Of a stretch of 43,365 nucleotides of DNA, positions 12,292-19,443 are shown piece after piece; position 1 is the stretch's first letter, and each line of letters begins with the position of its first letter. The notes beneath the pieces were generated by a model. The model was given only the letters and a program-made list of their open reading frames with translations, ran no database searches and had not been told where the DNA came from. Location of the stretch: positions 1-43,365 of the forward strand of contig JAMDDF010000047.1 of assembly GCA_023489205.1 (NCBI GenBank), written 5' to 3'. Source of the stretch: Actinomycetota bacterium. Lineage in GTDB: Bacteria; Actinomycetota; Acidimicrobiia; Acidimicrobiales; Palsa-688. Position numbers and translations under genes: made by a program.

Positions 12292-12598
12292 CGGACCTCA
12301 CCCTTTCGCATCCCCTTTCGAATCCTCGGCTAACAAACCGAAACGGGCTAACTGCTCGCCATCTTCGTGGGCCTGGGAAGCTATCAATAGGGCCGAACGT
12401 CCCTTGGCGTCGCTTGCCCAGTTGCCAATGCCAGGCCACCAGCTGCAAGCCAACAATGGTCGGGTTGCTGGCATGGAGGCCCGTGCTCATGCCAAGCACG
12501 CGACCCATATTTAGTCTGCCCAAGCCCACGGGCCCAAGTCGGTGCACCCGAGCCACCCAAACCTGCCGATAATGATTGTTAGGTGCTAATCTCTCACC
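12292..12598. other. Divergent intergenic region between adh and perR, with strong dyad
   Basis: These 307 bases hold no convincing gene. A two-part dyad is present: GGGTTGC-TGGCATG (12462-12475) pairs with CATGCCA (12488-12494) and, after a 5-nt bulge AGCAC, with GCGACCC (12500-12506). A competing upstream element TGCCAG (12429-12434) could instead pair with CTGGCA (12468-12473). Mutually exclusive pairings of this kind recall attenuators or riboswitches, but neither strand shows a U-tract and the transcribed strand is unknown. The right end carries the perR promoter. Confidence 0.4.
12568..12592 (+). promoter_or_regulatory. Fur/PerR-box-like operator and leaderless -10 of perR
   Basis: GATAATGATTGTTAG (12568-12582) resembles half to two thirds of a classical Fur/PerR box. 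It is followed by TAATCT (12587-12592), a good -10 hexamer ending 6 nt before the perR ATG. No Shine-Dalgarno sequence is present, so the transcript probably starts at or next to the ATG. The operator would overlap the promoter, which fits autoregulation. Confidence 0.5.
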
Positions 12599-13063
12599 AT
12601 GCAGGCACCTGCAGAGGTCGCGAGGCTGTTTAGAGAGCGTGGCCTCAAGCTCACGCCGCAACGAGAATGCATCTTCAGTGTGCTCTACGGCAACGACCAG
12701 CACCCAAGTGCCGAAGCAGTGTTCGCGCGAGCCCGGGCACGGATGCCCACCCTGTCGCTCAAGACCGTGTACCAAACCCTGAACGAGCTCACGGAAATGG
12801 GCGAGCTAAACCAGTTGGACCTCGGCACTGGCGCTGCGCGCTTCGACCCCAACGTCAAGCCACACCACCACCTAGTCTGCGTAGGCTGCGGGGCGGTGCA
12901 AGATCTGTACCTGGAGGTCCCTCGCTTCGACGTTCCGGCGTCTTTGCTCCAGGGCTTCGAGGTCTCCGGGACCGAGGTCGTGTTCCGGGGGCTGTGCGCC
13001 GCCTGTAGGCGCGCAGACCCTGACCAGCGACCGCAAGTACCGACCGGCCCGGTGGGGCCCTGA
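12599..13063 (+). CDS. perR: Fur-family regulator, PerR-type peroxide sensor
   Basis: Metal-dependent repressor of 154 residues. After alignment to B. subtilis PerR (offset 2), all five regulatory-site ligands are present: H35, D83, H89, H91 and D102, matching H37, D85, H91, H93 and D104. The Asp at D83, rather than the Glu common in Fur, favours a peroxide sensor. Structural zinc Cys pairs are C94/C97 and C133/C136. The gene heads an operon with rubrerythrin, whose family acts in peroxide removal. Start: ATG at 12599 with no Shine-Dalgarno, likely leaderless. A Fur or Zur role cannot be excluded from sequence alone. Confidence 0.85.
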   Translation: MQAPAEVARLFRERGLKLTPQRECIFSVLYGNDQHPSAEAVFARARARMPTLSLKTVYQTLNELTEMGELNQLDLGTGAARFDPNVKPHHHLVCVGCGAVQDLYLEVPRFDVPASLLQGFEVSGTEVVFRGLCAACRRADPDQRPQVPTGPVGP

Positions 13064-13106
13064 CCTAAACCAACAACCCAAACACCGAGTACCAAGGAGA
13101 CATCAA

Positions 13107-13526
<420 letters not shown>

Positions 13527-13574
13527 GCACTTGCACGCTACAGCGCTTCACGACTCTCGAAGGGAGGGGACCAG

Positions 13575-14957
13575 GTGACGACCACCTATGACCCTAAGCA
13601 CCCCGCGTACTACCAAGAAGCGGACTTGCGAACCGAGCTCACGCGGGTGTTCGAGCTCTGCCACGGCTGCCGCCTGTGCGTGTCCCTGTGCCCGTCGTTC
13701 CCTACCCTGTTCGGCTCGATCGACGCCAAGGACGGCGACGTCCCGGCGCTCAGCGACGCCGAGCAAGACAAGGTGGTCGACGAGTGCTACCAGTGCAAGC
13801 TTTGCTATGTGAAGTGCCCTTACGTCCCGCCCCATGACTGGCAGCTCGACTTCCCACGCCTCATGCTGCGCGCACAAGCGGTCCGCCTGCGCCAGCACCC
13901 CTCCCTCAAGGAGAAGCTAACAACTCAGGCCCTTGGCCGGACCGACCTGCTCGGCAGGCTGGGGAGCGCTGTCGCACCTGTCGCCAACGCGGCTCTCAGG
14001 TCTCCAGGGTCGCTGGCGCGCAGGGCCATGGAGGCGACGGTTGGCATCGCGTCCGAGCGAGTGTTGCCCCCCTACGCAAGGACCAGGTTCAGCGTCTGGT
14101 TCAAGGACCGCCTGCGCAGCGGGCGATCAGTGCCCACACTCCCTGAACAGGCCCGGGCCGCCGTCTTCGCCACCTGCCTGGTGGAGTACCAGCGGCCCGA
14201 CGTGGGCCAGGACCTGGTGAAGGTGTACGAGCGCAACGGCATCGCCTGCACCGCGATAGGTGGCGCAGGCTGCTGCGGGGCGCCCTGGCTGCACGCCGGC
14301 CATTTCGACCAGTTCGAAAGCCAGGCAAAGCGCAACCTCGGCCCGCTCGCCCAAGCCGTAAGGGCGGGCTATGACATTGTGGTGCCCGAACCGACCTGCG
14401 GCTACGTCTTGAAAAACGACTACGTAACTTACGTTGGAGGCAAGGACGCCGAAATGGTGTCCGAGCACACTTACGACGCCTCGGAGTACCTCTGGCGCCT
14501 ACACCGCGGCGAGGGCACCAAACTCGACCTGGACTTCCCAGGGCAGGTGCCCTCCAGCATCGTCTACCACGTGCCTTGCCACCTGCGAGCCCAGAACATC
14601 GGCCTACGTAGCCGGGACCTACTGAAGCTGACCGGCGCAAAGGTAGTCCTCGCTGACAAGTGCTCCGGCATCGACGGTACCTGGGGGCTGCGCTCGGAGA
14701 ACTACGAGCTCGCCCGCAAGGTTGCCCAGCCGCTGCGCGACGCCATCAACGGCTCGCGCGCCGAGGTCGTTGCCGGCGACTGCGCCCTGGCGAACACCGC
14801 TATTGAACAGGAAACCGGCAGGCGTCCCCAGCACCCCTTGCAGGTCCTAGCACGCGCTTATGGGATCGAACCCGAGCCGGGAGCGCCCCTCAAGCACGGT
14901 CCCGACCAGCCGGCACCTAAGCTGGTGGGTGGACAGGGAGCTGAGCGCAGTGCGTAA
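13575..14957 (+). CDS. GlpC/HdrD-like 4Fe-4S and CCG-domain oxidoreductase subunit
   Basis: Predicted electron-transfer protein of 460 residues. The N-terminus has two 4Fe-4S motifs, C29-C32-C35-C39P and C71-C74-C77-C81P. The C-terminal half has two CCG-type cysteine domains (GGAGCCGAPW with PTCGYVL, then VPCHLRAQN with DKCSG), as in heterodisulfide reductase subunit D, GlpC and glycolate-oxidase Fe-S subunits. There is no catalytic flavin domain, so it probably passes electrons, perhaps to rubrerythrin. Start: GTG at 13575 after a GGGAGGGG tract. The DUF3501 gene overlaps its end by 8 nt. Confidence 0.88.
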   Translation: MTTTYDPKHPAYYQEADLRTELTRVFELCHGCRLCVSLCPSFPTLFGSIDAKDGDVPALSDAEQDKVVDECYQCKLCYVKCPYVPPHDWQLDFPRLMLRAQAVRLRQHPSLKEKLTTQALGRTDLLGRLGSAVAPVANAALRSPGSLARRAMEATVGIASERVLPPYARTRFSVWFKDRLRSGRSVPTLPEQARAAVFATCLVEYQRPDVGQDLVKVYERNGIACTAIGGAGCCGAPWLHAGHFDQFESQAKRNLGPLAQAVRAGYDIVVPEPTCGYVLKNDYVTYVGGKDAEMVSEHTYDASEYLWRLHRGEGTKLDLDFPGQVPSSIVYHVPCHLRAQNIGLRSRDLLKLTGAKVVLADKCSGIDGTWGLRSENYELARKVAQPLRDAINGSRAEVVAGDCALANTAIEQETGRRPQHPLQVLARAYGIEPEPGAPLKHGPDQPAPKLVGGQGAERSA

Positions 14958-15543
14958 CGCCAAGCTCACGGTGGCCGACATCGAAGACCTGCGGACCTAC
15001 GAGCGCTCCCGCGCGGCGTTCCTTGACCACGTCATTGCTTTGAAAAAGCGCCGCCGCGTTGGGGTCGGGCCGTTCGTGACGTTGCTGTTCGAAAACGTAG
15101 ACACCGTCCGGGCGCAGGTACAAGAGATGGCGCGCGCCGAGAGGATGCTCACCGATGCACAGATCCAAGCCGAGCTCGACATCTACAACCCCCTCATACC
15201 ACAACCGGCCAACCTGGCCGCGACCCTCTTCGTCGAACTCACCACCGAGGCAGAACTGCGCGCGTGGCTGCCGAAGCTGGTCGGCATCGAGCGCTCGGTA
15301 GCGCTCAGCGTAGGGCCCGAGACGGTCTGGGCGAGCGTTGACCCTGCCCACGCCGCCCAGCTGACGCGCGAAGAAGTGACCGCGTCCGTGCATTACGTCC
15401 ACTTCTCATTTACCCCGGCACAGGTTGAGGCCTTCCGCTCGGCACCCGTCACCCTCGCTGTCAGGCATCCCGCCTACGAGCACGCGACCCCCCTCACCGA
15501 GGACACCCGCGAGAGCCTGCTGGAGGACCTCCTGGGAGACTAG
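14950..15543 (+). CDS. DUF3501 family protein
   Basis: Conserved protein of unknown function, 197 residues from a GTG at 14950 that overlaps the stop of the Fe-S gene. GGGAG about 9 nt upstream supports this start; the longer in-frame ORF from 14860 lies wholly inside the Fe-S gene. The sequence begins NAKLTVADIEDLRTYERSRA and is soluble and charged, with no membrane helix. DUF3501 genes are typically linked to rubrerythrin and GlpC-like Fe-S genes, as here, so a role in the same peroxide or electron-transfer pathway is likely but unproven. Confidence 0.85.
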   Translation: MRNAKLTVADIEDLRTYERSRAAFLDHVIALKKRRRVGVGPFVTLLFENVDTVRAQVQEMARAERMLTDAQIQAELDIYNPLIPQPANLAATLFVELTTEAELRAWLPKLVGIERSVALSVGPETVWASVDPAHAAQLTREEVTASVHYVHFSFTPAQVEAFRSAPVTLAVRHPAYEHATPLTEDTRESLLEDLLGD

Positions 15544-15639
15544 CGCCGGCTCGAAATGGGGGCCTCCCGACTCCCAGCCAGTGCTGCGGCGCCCTAGAGT
15601 GGGTGACGGCGTCAAGGCCCCAACGCTTGGAGGTACCTC

Positions 15640-15843
15640 GTGGATCCTAGCAATAGCAGGCACGCTCATCCCCTAGTCAAAGCCGCTGTTGTGACCATCG
15701 CTGCCTTGCTGGCGCTGATGTTCGTCCTTTCTGCCATTTCTTTGATAGTCGGTTTGGTCTGGACGGTGGTCAAGGTCGTTCTCGTCGTCGCATTGGTCGC
15801 GGGCCTGGTGCACTTGGGCCGGCGGATGTTCCGGCACACTTAG
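15640..15843 (+). CDS. Small hydrophobic membrane protein
   Basis: Protein of 67 residues with a GTG start at 15640 and GGAGG 6 nt upstream. After a short polar N-terminus, residues about 12-58 are almost entirely hydrophobic, enough for two transmembrane helices, and the protein ends in a basic tail (GRRMFRHT). No family recognised. It lies 96 nt after DUF3501 on the same strand and 80 nt before the DtxR-like gene. Confidence 0.65.
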   Translation: MDPSNSRHAHPLVKAAVVTIAALLALMFVLSAISLIVGLVWTVVKVVLVVALVAGLVHLGRRMFRHT

Positions 15844-15880
15844 GTGCCCTCCCCAGGCCTCTTGGGCCCTGCCTGCTGTT

Positions 15881-15925
15881 ACTTTGCCAGCCGGTACTTT
15901 GCCAGCCGGTACTTTGCCAGCCGGT
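15881..15925 (+). repeat. Three perfect 15-bp tandem repeats at the dtxR-like start
   Basis: The unit actttgccagccggt occurs at 15881-15895, 15896-15910 and 15911-15925. The last two bases of copy three are the first two of the GTG start codon of the following gene. Because they sit where a ribosome binding site or operator should be, copy number could affect expression. No Shine-Dalgarno sequence is otherwise visible. Confidence 0.95.
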
Positions 15926-16604
15926 GACTGCGTCGACCCTGCCCTCCCCTGCACACCTCAGCCCCACCGCGGCCCACTACCTCGAAGTCGTCTATTACAT
16001 CGCGCACGAAAACGAGGTCCCAAGGCCCGGGCGCCTGGCCGAGTGGTTGGGGGTAAGCCACCCCACCGTGACCGTGACGCTCCAGAAGCTGGCACGAGCC
16101 GGCTGGCTCGAGGTCAGCTCCGACCACGTCATCGCCCTCACCCTCGCAGGCAACGCTGCCGCGTCATCGGTCGTCCGCCGGCACCGCCTGCTCGAGCGCT
16201 GGCTCGTAGACAGCCTCGGCTTCGATTGGGCCTCGGCTGACCGGGAGGCCGCCTCCCTTGCGCCGGGGGCTTCTGACACGGTCCTGGAGCGCTTGGACCA
16301 GGTGCTAGGCCACCCCCGTTCTTGCCCGCACGGCAACCCTATCCCTGGCCGGGGAGAGGTACCCCCCGGAGTGCGCCTTGACTTGTTGGCCGAGGGCCAG
16401 CCGGCGAAAGTGGTACGGATTTCCGAGCTCGCCGAGCACGAAGCTCCCCAGGTGTTGCTCCAATTGCACCGCCTTGGCCTTACCCCGGGGCGACGGGTGG
16501 TAGTGCGCTCCACGGGCACCGAGATCGGCCTAGGGATCGAGGGCCGGAGCGCACAAGTAGACCGCAGCGCCGCCAGAGCAGTCTGGGTTGACCTGCCCGC
16601 CTAG
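15924..16604 (+). CDS. DtxR/MntR-family regulator with degenerate primary metal site
   Basis: Predicted regulator of 226 residues with the three DtxR domains: winged helix (about 1-75), dimerization domain (about 76-150) and a C-terminal FeoA/SH3-like domain (about 157-226). Ancillary-site residues H87 and E91 match DtxR H79 and E83. The primary site is altered: aligned with C102, E105 and H106 of DtxR are A110, A113 and P114; M10 aligns with H18, and H98 with D106. In MntR numbering the Glu-Glu-His core is likewise missing. It may sense metal differently or not at all. Start: GTG 15924, inside a 15-bp repeat array. Confidence 0.85.
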   Translation: MTASTLPSPAHLSPTAAHYLEVVYYIAHENEVPRPGRLAEWLGVSHPTVTVTLQKLARAGWLEVSSDHVIALTLAGNAAASSVVRRHRLLERWLVDSLGFDWASADREAASLAPGASDTVLERLDQVLGHPRSCPHGNPIPGRGEVPPGVRLDLLAEGQPAKVVRISELAEHEAPQVLLQLHRLGLTPGRRVVVRSTGTEIGLGIEGRSAQVDRSAARAVWVDLPA

Positions 16605-16685
16605 GACAACCTTAGCTTTTACCCCAGGGCACCTAGGATTGGCAGCCAGCCTCAAACCGCAACCACAGAAAGGGAGGCAGGATCA

Positions 16686-17237
16686 GTGCGCACCCGGGAA
16701 CACGTCCCCGCTCGTAAGCTCGCGAGCCTTGTCGGCAGCGCGAGCGCTTCGCTGGCGGCGTTGATCGCCCTGGCCGCCCCGGCGAGTGCCACGCTGCCCC
16801 AGCGGGGCACATCGAGCCACGCACGCACGACGGTCACGAAGATCGAGGTGAAGGCGACCAAGATCGGCAAGTACGCCAAGGTCCTGGTCAACCAAAAGGG
16901 GCTTGCCCTTTATTACAATACTGCCAACAAACCCCCTAAGCACTGGGCCTGCACCGCCAAATGCCTCACCGTGTGGCCGCCGCTGGTCCTCCCGAAGGGC
17001 CAAAAGGCAGCCATCGCCTTGGCCGGCGTGAGCGGGCTCGGCACCGTCAAAAGCCCCTCAGGTGTACAAGTAACCTGGCAGGGCAAGCCTCTGTACACCT
17101 TCAGCGCAGACAAGGCGGGACAGGCCAAGGGGGAAGACGTCCTTGGTGTCTGGTTCTTGGCCGGTACCGCTCCGGAAAAACCCCTCGCCAAGAAGACCAC
17201 TACCACTACTGCCAAGAGCAGCTACGGCGGCTACTAG
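16686..17237 (+). CDS. Secreted COG4315-type repeat protein (one repeat pair, YGGY C-terminus)
   Basis: Exported protein of 183 residues. The Sec signal has a basic start, a hydrophobic core (about 15-33) and an APASA cleavage region near 36. The mature part carries the secreted-repeat pattern (LYYNT, CTAKCLTVWPPL, VTWQGKPLYTF, GEDVLGVWFL) of Pfam family PF03640, function unknown. Two Cys may form a disulfide. The C-terminus is a Thr/Lys-rich linker ending SSYGGY, shared with the triple-repeat protein at 32044-33390. GTG start after GGGAGG. Confidence 0.8.
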   Translation: MRTREHVPARKLASLVGSASASLAALIALAAPASATLPQRGTSSHARTTVTKIEVKATKIGKYAKVLVNQKGLALYYNTANKPPKHWACTAKCLTVWPPLVLPKGQKAAIALAGVSGLGTVKSPSGVQVTWQGKPLYTFSADKAGQAKGEDVLGVWFLAGTAPEKPLAKKTTTTTAKSSYGGY

Positions 17238-17328
17238 AGCCAGCCAGCAGCCTCCTCGGACGGCCCCGCCCAAACCCTAGGCCGGCGCCAACCTTCGCAC
17301 ACCTGGGCCCGCTACGCTACCTGCACCG

Positions 17329-18423
17329 ATGCGAAGGCGGATGGCGGTAGCTGCGGTAGGCCTTGCCGCAGTCCTGGTCTCAGCGACGGTGTTCGCTGGG
17401 TGGTCGATGGAGGCTAGCGGTGCCCCCAGGGCCCTTCGGAGGACTGGGCCCCAGCCAACAACGCCTCGGTGCACCTCAGCGCAGGGCGCGCCGCTCCGGG
17501 CAAAAACTACCTGTGGCGCCCCAGAGCGGACTTTCCAGGTGGCCACGACCGAGCTCCAGGTGCCAACGCCCTCAACTGGGGCTACCCTGCCTACCGAGGT
17601 CTGGTACCCCGCGACCAAAAAGGCAGGCAAGCTTGTCCCCGAGCGCAGCAGCGCTCCGTATCCCCTGGTGGTCTTCTCCCAGGGCTTTGACGAAGCGGTG
17701 AGCGCTTACTCGGCCCTTATCGAGCACTGGGCCGCCGCTGGCTTCGTCGTGGCCGCCCCCACTTACCCTGACACAGCGCCACCTGGGCCCCTTCACGAGT
17801 GGGAGATCATCTACCATCCAGCGGAGCTCCGCTCGGTGCTCGGAGCACTTACGAGCATTTCGCCCAAGGCGAGGTCGGTCCTGGCGGGCTTGGTCAACGC
17901 CAACGAGGTCGGCCTTGCTGGCCAGTCCGACGGTGGCGACGTCAGTTTGGCGGTCGCTGACAACACCTGCTGCCACGACCCGCTGGTGAAGGCTCTAGCC
18001 GTCCTATCAGGAGCTGAGCTGTCAAGCTTCGGCGGCAACTACTTCGCAGGCCCGCAGGTCCCGCTCCTTGTCGTCCAAGGCAGCGCCGACACCGTCAACG
18101 TGCCGGCGTGCAGCGCCCAGATCTTCGACGAGTCCAAGAGCCCCAAGTACTACCTGGACCTTCTCGGGGCCAGCCACCTGGAACCTTACGTCGAGCCGAG
18201 CGGGCAAGGCACTGAGGGCAACGACTACGCAACTGGCCCCGGCGTTGCCTACCGCCGCATTGCGGCCCAGGTGACAACTGACTTCTTCGAGGCCGAGCTA
18301 TCTGGGAGCCGGGTCGCACTGGCGTCGATGAGACGGGCCGGAGCGGTCCCCCACTTGGCTCGTCTATTGGTCGGGGGACAAGCGCCGCCTGCAGGGGGCT
18401 GGTGCCCGGGCTCGCCAGCCTGA
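17329..18423 (+). CDS. Exported alpha/beta hydrolase (dienelactone-hydrolase/PAF-acetylhydrolase-like)
   Basis: Predicted secreted or membrane-anchored hydrolase of 364 residues. The N-terminal hydrophobic segment (about 5-24) is a signal peptide or anchor. The core has the strand PYPLVVFSQGF, a nucleophile elbow G-Q-S200-D-G-G, and likely acid and base D254 (GSADTVN) and H283 (GASHLEPY). Several Cys (C48, C62, C214/C215) could form disulfides outside the cell. The family cleaves esters or lactones; the substrate is unknown. It lies 91 nt after the secreted-repeat gene on the same strand. Confidence 0.8.
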   Translation: MRRRMAVAAVGLAAVLVSATVFAGWSMEASGAPRALRRTGPQPTTPRCTSAQGAPLRAKTTCGAPERTFQVATTELQVPTPSTGATLPTEVWYPATKKAGKLVPERSSAPYPLVVFSQGFDEAVSAYSALIEHWAAAGFVVAAPTYPDTAPPGPLHEWEIIYHPAELRSVLGALTSISPKARSVLAGLVNANEVGLAGQSDGGDVSLAVADNTCCHDPLVKALAVLSGAELSSFGGNYFAGPQVPLLVVQGSADTVNVPACSAQIFDESKSPKYYLDLLGASHLEPYVEPSGQGTEGNDYATGPGVAYRRIAAQVTTDFFEAELSGSRVALASMRRAGAVPHLARLLVGGQAPPAGGWCPGSPA

Positions 18424-18709
18424 CCCCACCCGAGGGCCCAAGCAATGTCCACGACCAACCAGAAGTGGGGCTATGGCCCAACGGCCCTAGGAACTTGGGA
18501 CTAAAGCAGCGGCGTTACCACCGACGCTGCTGCCAAGCTTGTCTCAAAAGGTTAGGTCACGCGAACCCTACAATTAGGTACGCCTGAGCTGGGCGTACGA
18601 TGGCTGAGAGCGAGCTTAACACTGGGGCATTTGTCGGTGAGGATCCTGCAAATGAGATGCTAGTAAGGTACTTTGGCCAGCTACTTTGGGTACCTACAAG
18701 GAGACAAAA
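18424..18709 (+). promoter_or_regulatory. Leader region of the sulfation cluster with promoter and hairpin
   Basis: These 286 bases hold no gene and are less GC-rich than their neighbours. TACAAT (18569-18574) is a near-consensus -10, but no good -35 sits 16-18 nt upstream. A perfect hairpin GTACGCC/GGCGTAC with 7-nt loop (18578-18598) would lie at or just after the transcription start, leaving a leader of about 130 nt. A CTGAGA motif is present, but the rest of a TPP riboswitch is not. Confidence 0.35.
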
Positions 18710-19408
18710 ATGGGGTTGAAATTAATTGGCGCTGGGCTACCTAGGACCGCCACCATGACACAAAAAGTTGCGCTCGAAATCCTCGGCTTTGGCCCATGTT
18801 ACCACATGGCCAACGTGTGGGGCGACTTGGGCACGGTCCCGCGCTGGCACGAAGCGTTCCTCGGCCGCAGGGACTGGGACGACATATTCGGCGAGTTCCA
18901 GGCCGCAGTGGACTGGCCTGCGTCCTTTTACTACAGAGAGCTCATGGAAGCCTACCCCGATGCCAAGGTCCTGCTGTCGGTGCGCAGCGGGGAGTCTTGG
19001 GAGCGCAGCATGGAAAACACGATCTGGGGCACCTTTTACGGGGACATGCTGGTACACGACCTTTCCACAGCTTGGGCGCGGGTGGACGAGCGCTGGGCCA
19101 ACTACATCACTTTAATGAAGGCCATGTGGGAAAAGATCGGCCTGCTGGCAGGGGAGTTCGAGGGGCCATGGGAGGGGACCATGGCGACGGCGATGGAGCG
19201 CTACAACGAAGAAGTGAAGGCCACCGTGCCAGCGGACCGCCTGCTCGTGTGGTCACCGCTGGAGGGTTGGGGCCCACTTTGCGAGTTCTTGGAAGTGCCC
19301 GTGCCGAAGGTCGCTTTACCACATATAAACGACACTAGAGGCTACGAGCTTGGGGTCATCGACCTAGCCTTGGCTGCGCTCGCTGAGTGGCGCAAGAAGC
19401 AGTCCTAG
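18710..19408 (+). CDS. PAPS-dependent sulfotransferase family protein
   Basis: Predicted cytosolic sulfotransferase of 232 residues, like the Sulfotransfer_4 group. The 5'-phosphosulfate-binding loop is IGAGLPRTATMTQKVAL (residues 6-22). The 3'-phosphate-binding segment is VLLSVRSGESWERSMENTIW, with R92 and S100 at the expected places. It would use PAPS and release PAP; the acceptor is unknown. Start: ATG 18710, chosen because AAGGAG (18698-18703) is 6 nt upstream; an in-frame ATG at 18686 lacks one. It is followed 35 nt later by the transporter-arylsulfotransferase fusion and then a PAP phosphatase, which supports a real sulfation role. Confidence 0.85.
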   Translation: MGLKLIGAGLPRTATMTQKVALEILGFGPCYHMANVWGDLGTVPRWHEAFLGRRDWDDIFGEFQAAVDWPASFYYRELMEAYPDAKVLLSVRSGESWERSMENTIWGTFYGDMLVHDLSTAWARVDERWANYITLMKAMWEKIGLLAGEFEGPWEGTMATAMERYNEEVKATVPADRLLVWSPLEGWGPLCEFLEVPVPKVALPHINDTRGYELGVIDLALAALAEWRKKQS

Positions 19409-19443
19409 GCCCGCACCAACACCCAAGGAGTGCTGAAGCGCTC

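Noticed and set aside
12272..12775. 167-residue minus-strand frame across the adh-perR spacer and the start of perR
   Set aside because: It overlaps the certain perR gene and the adh start, has no plausible ribosome binding site, and resembles no family.
14101..14640. Arg/Gly-rich minus-strand frame inside the Fe-S protein gene
   Set aside because: Composition is what reverse reading of GC-rich coding DNA gives; the plus-strand gene with two 4Fe-4S motifs is clearly real.
18600..18660. TPP riboswitch suggested by a CTGAGA motif
   Set aside because: The second conserved arm (ACCTGATCTGG-like) and the pairing expected around it are missing, and the downstream gene is a sulfotransferase, not thiamine-related.
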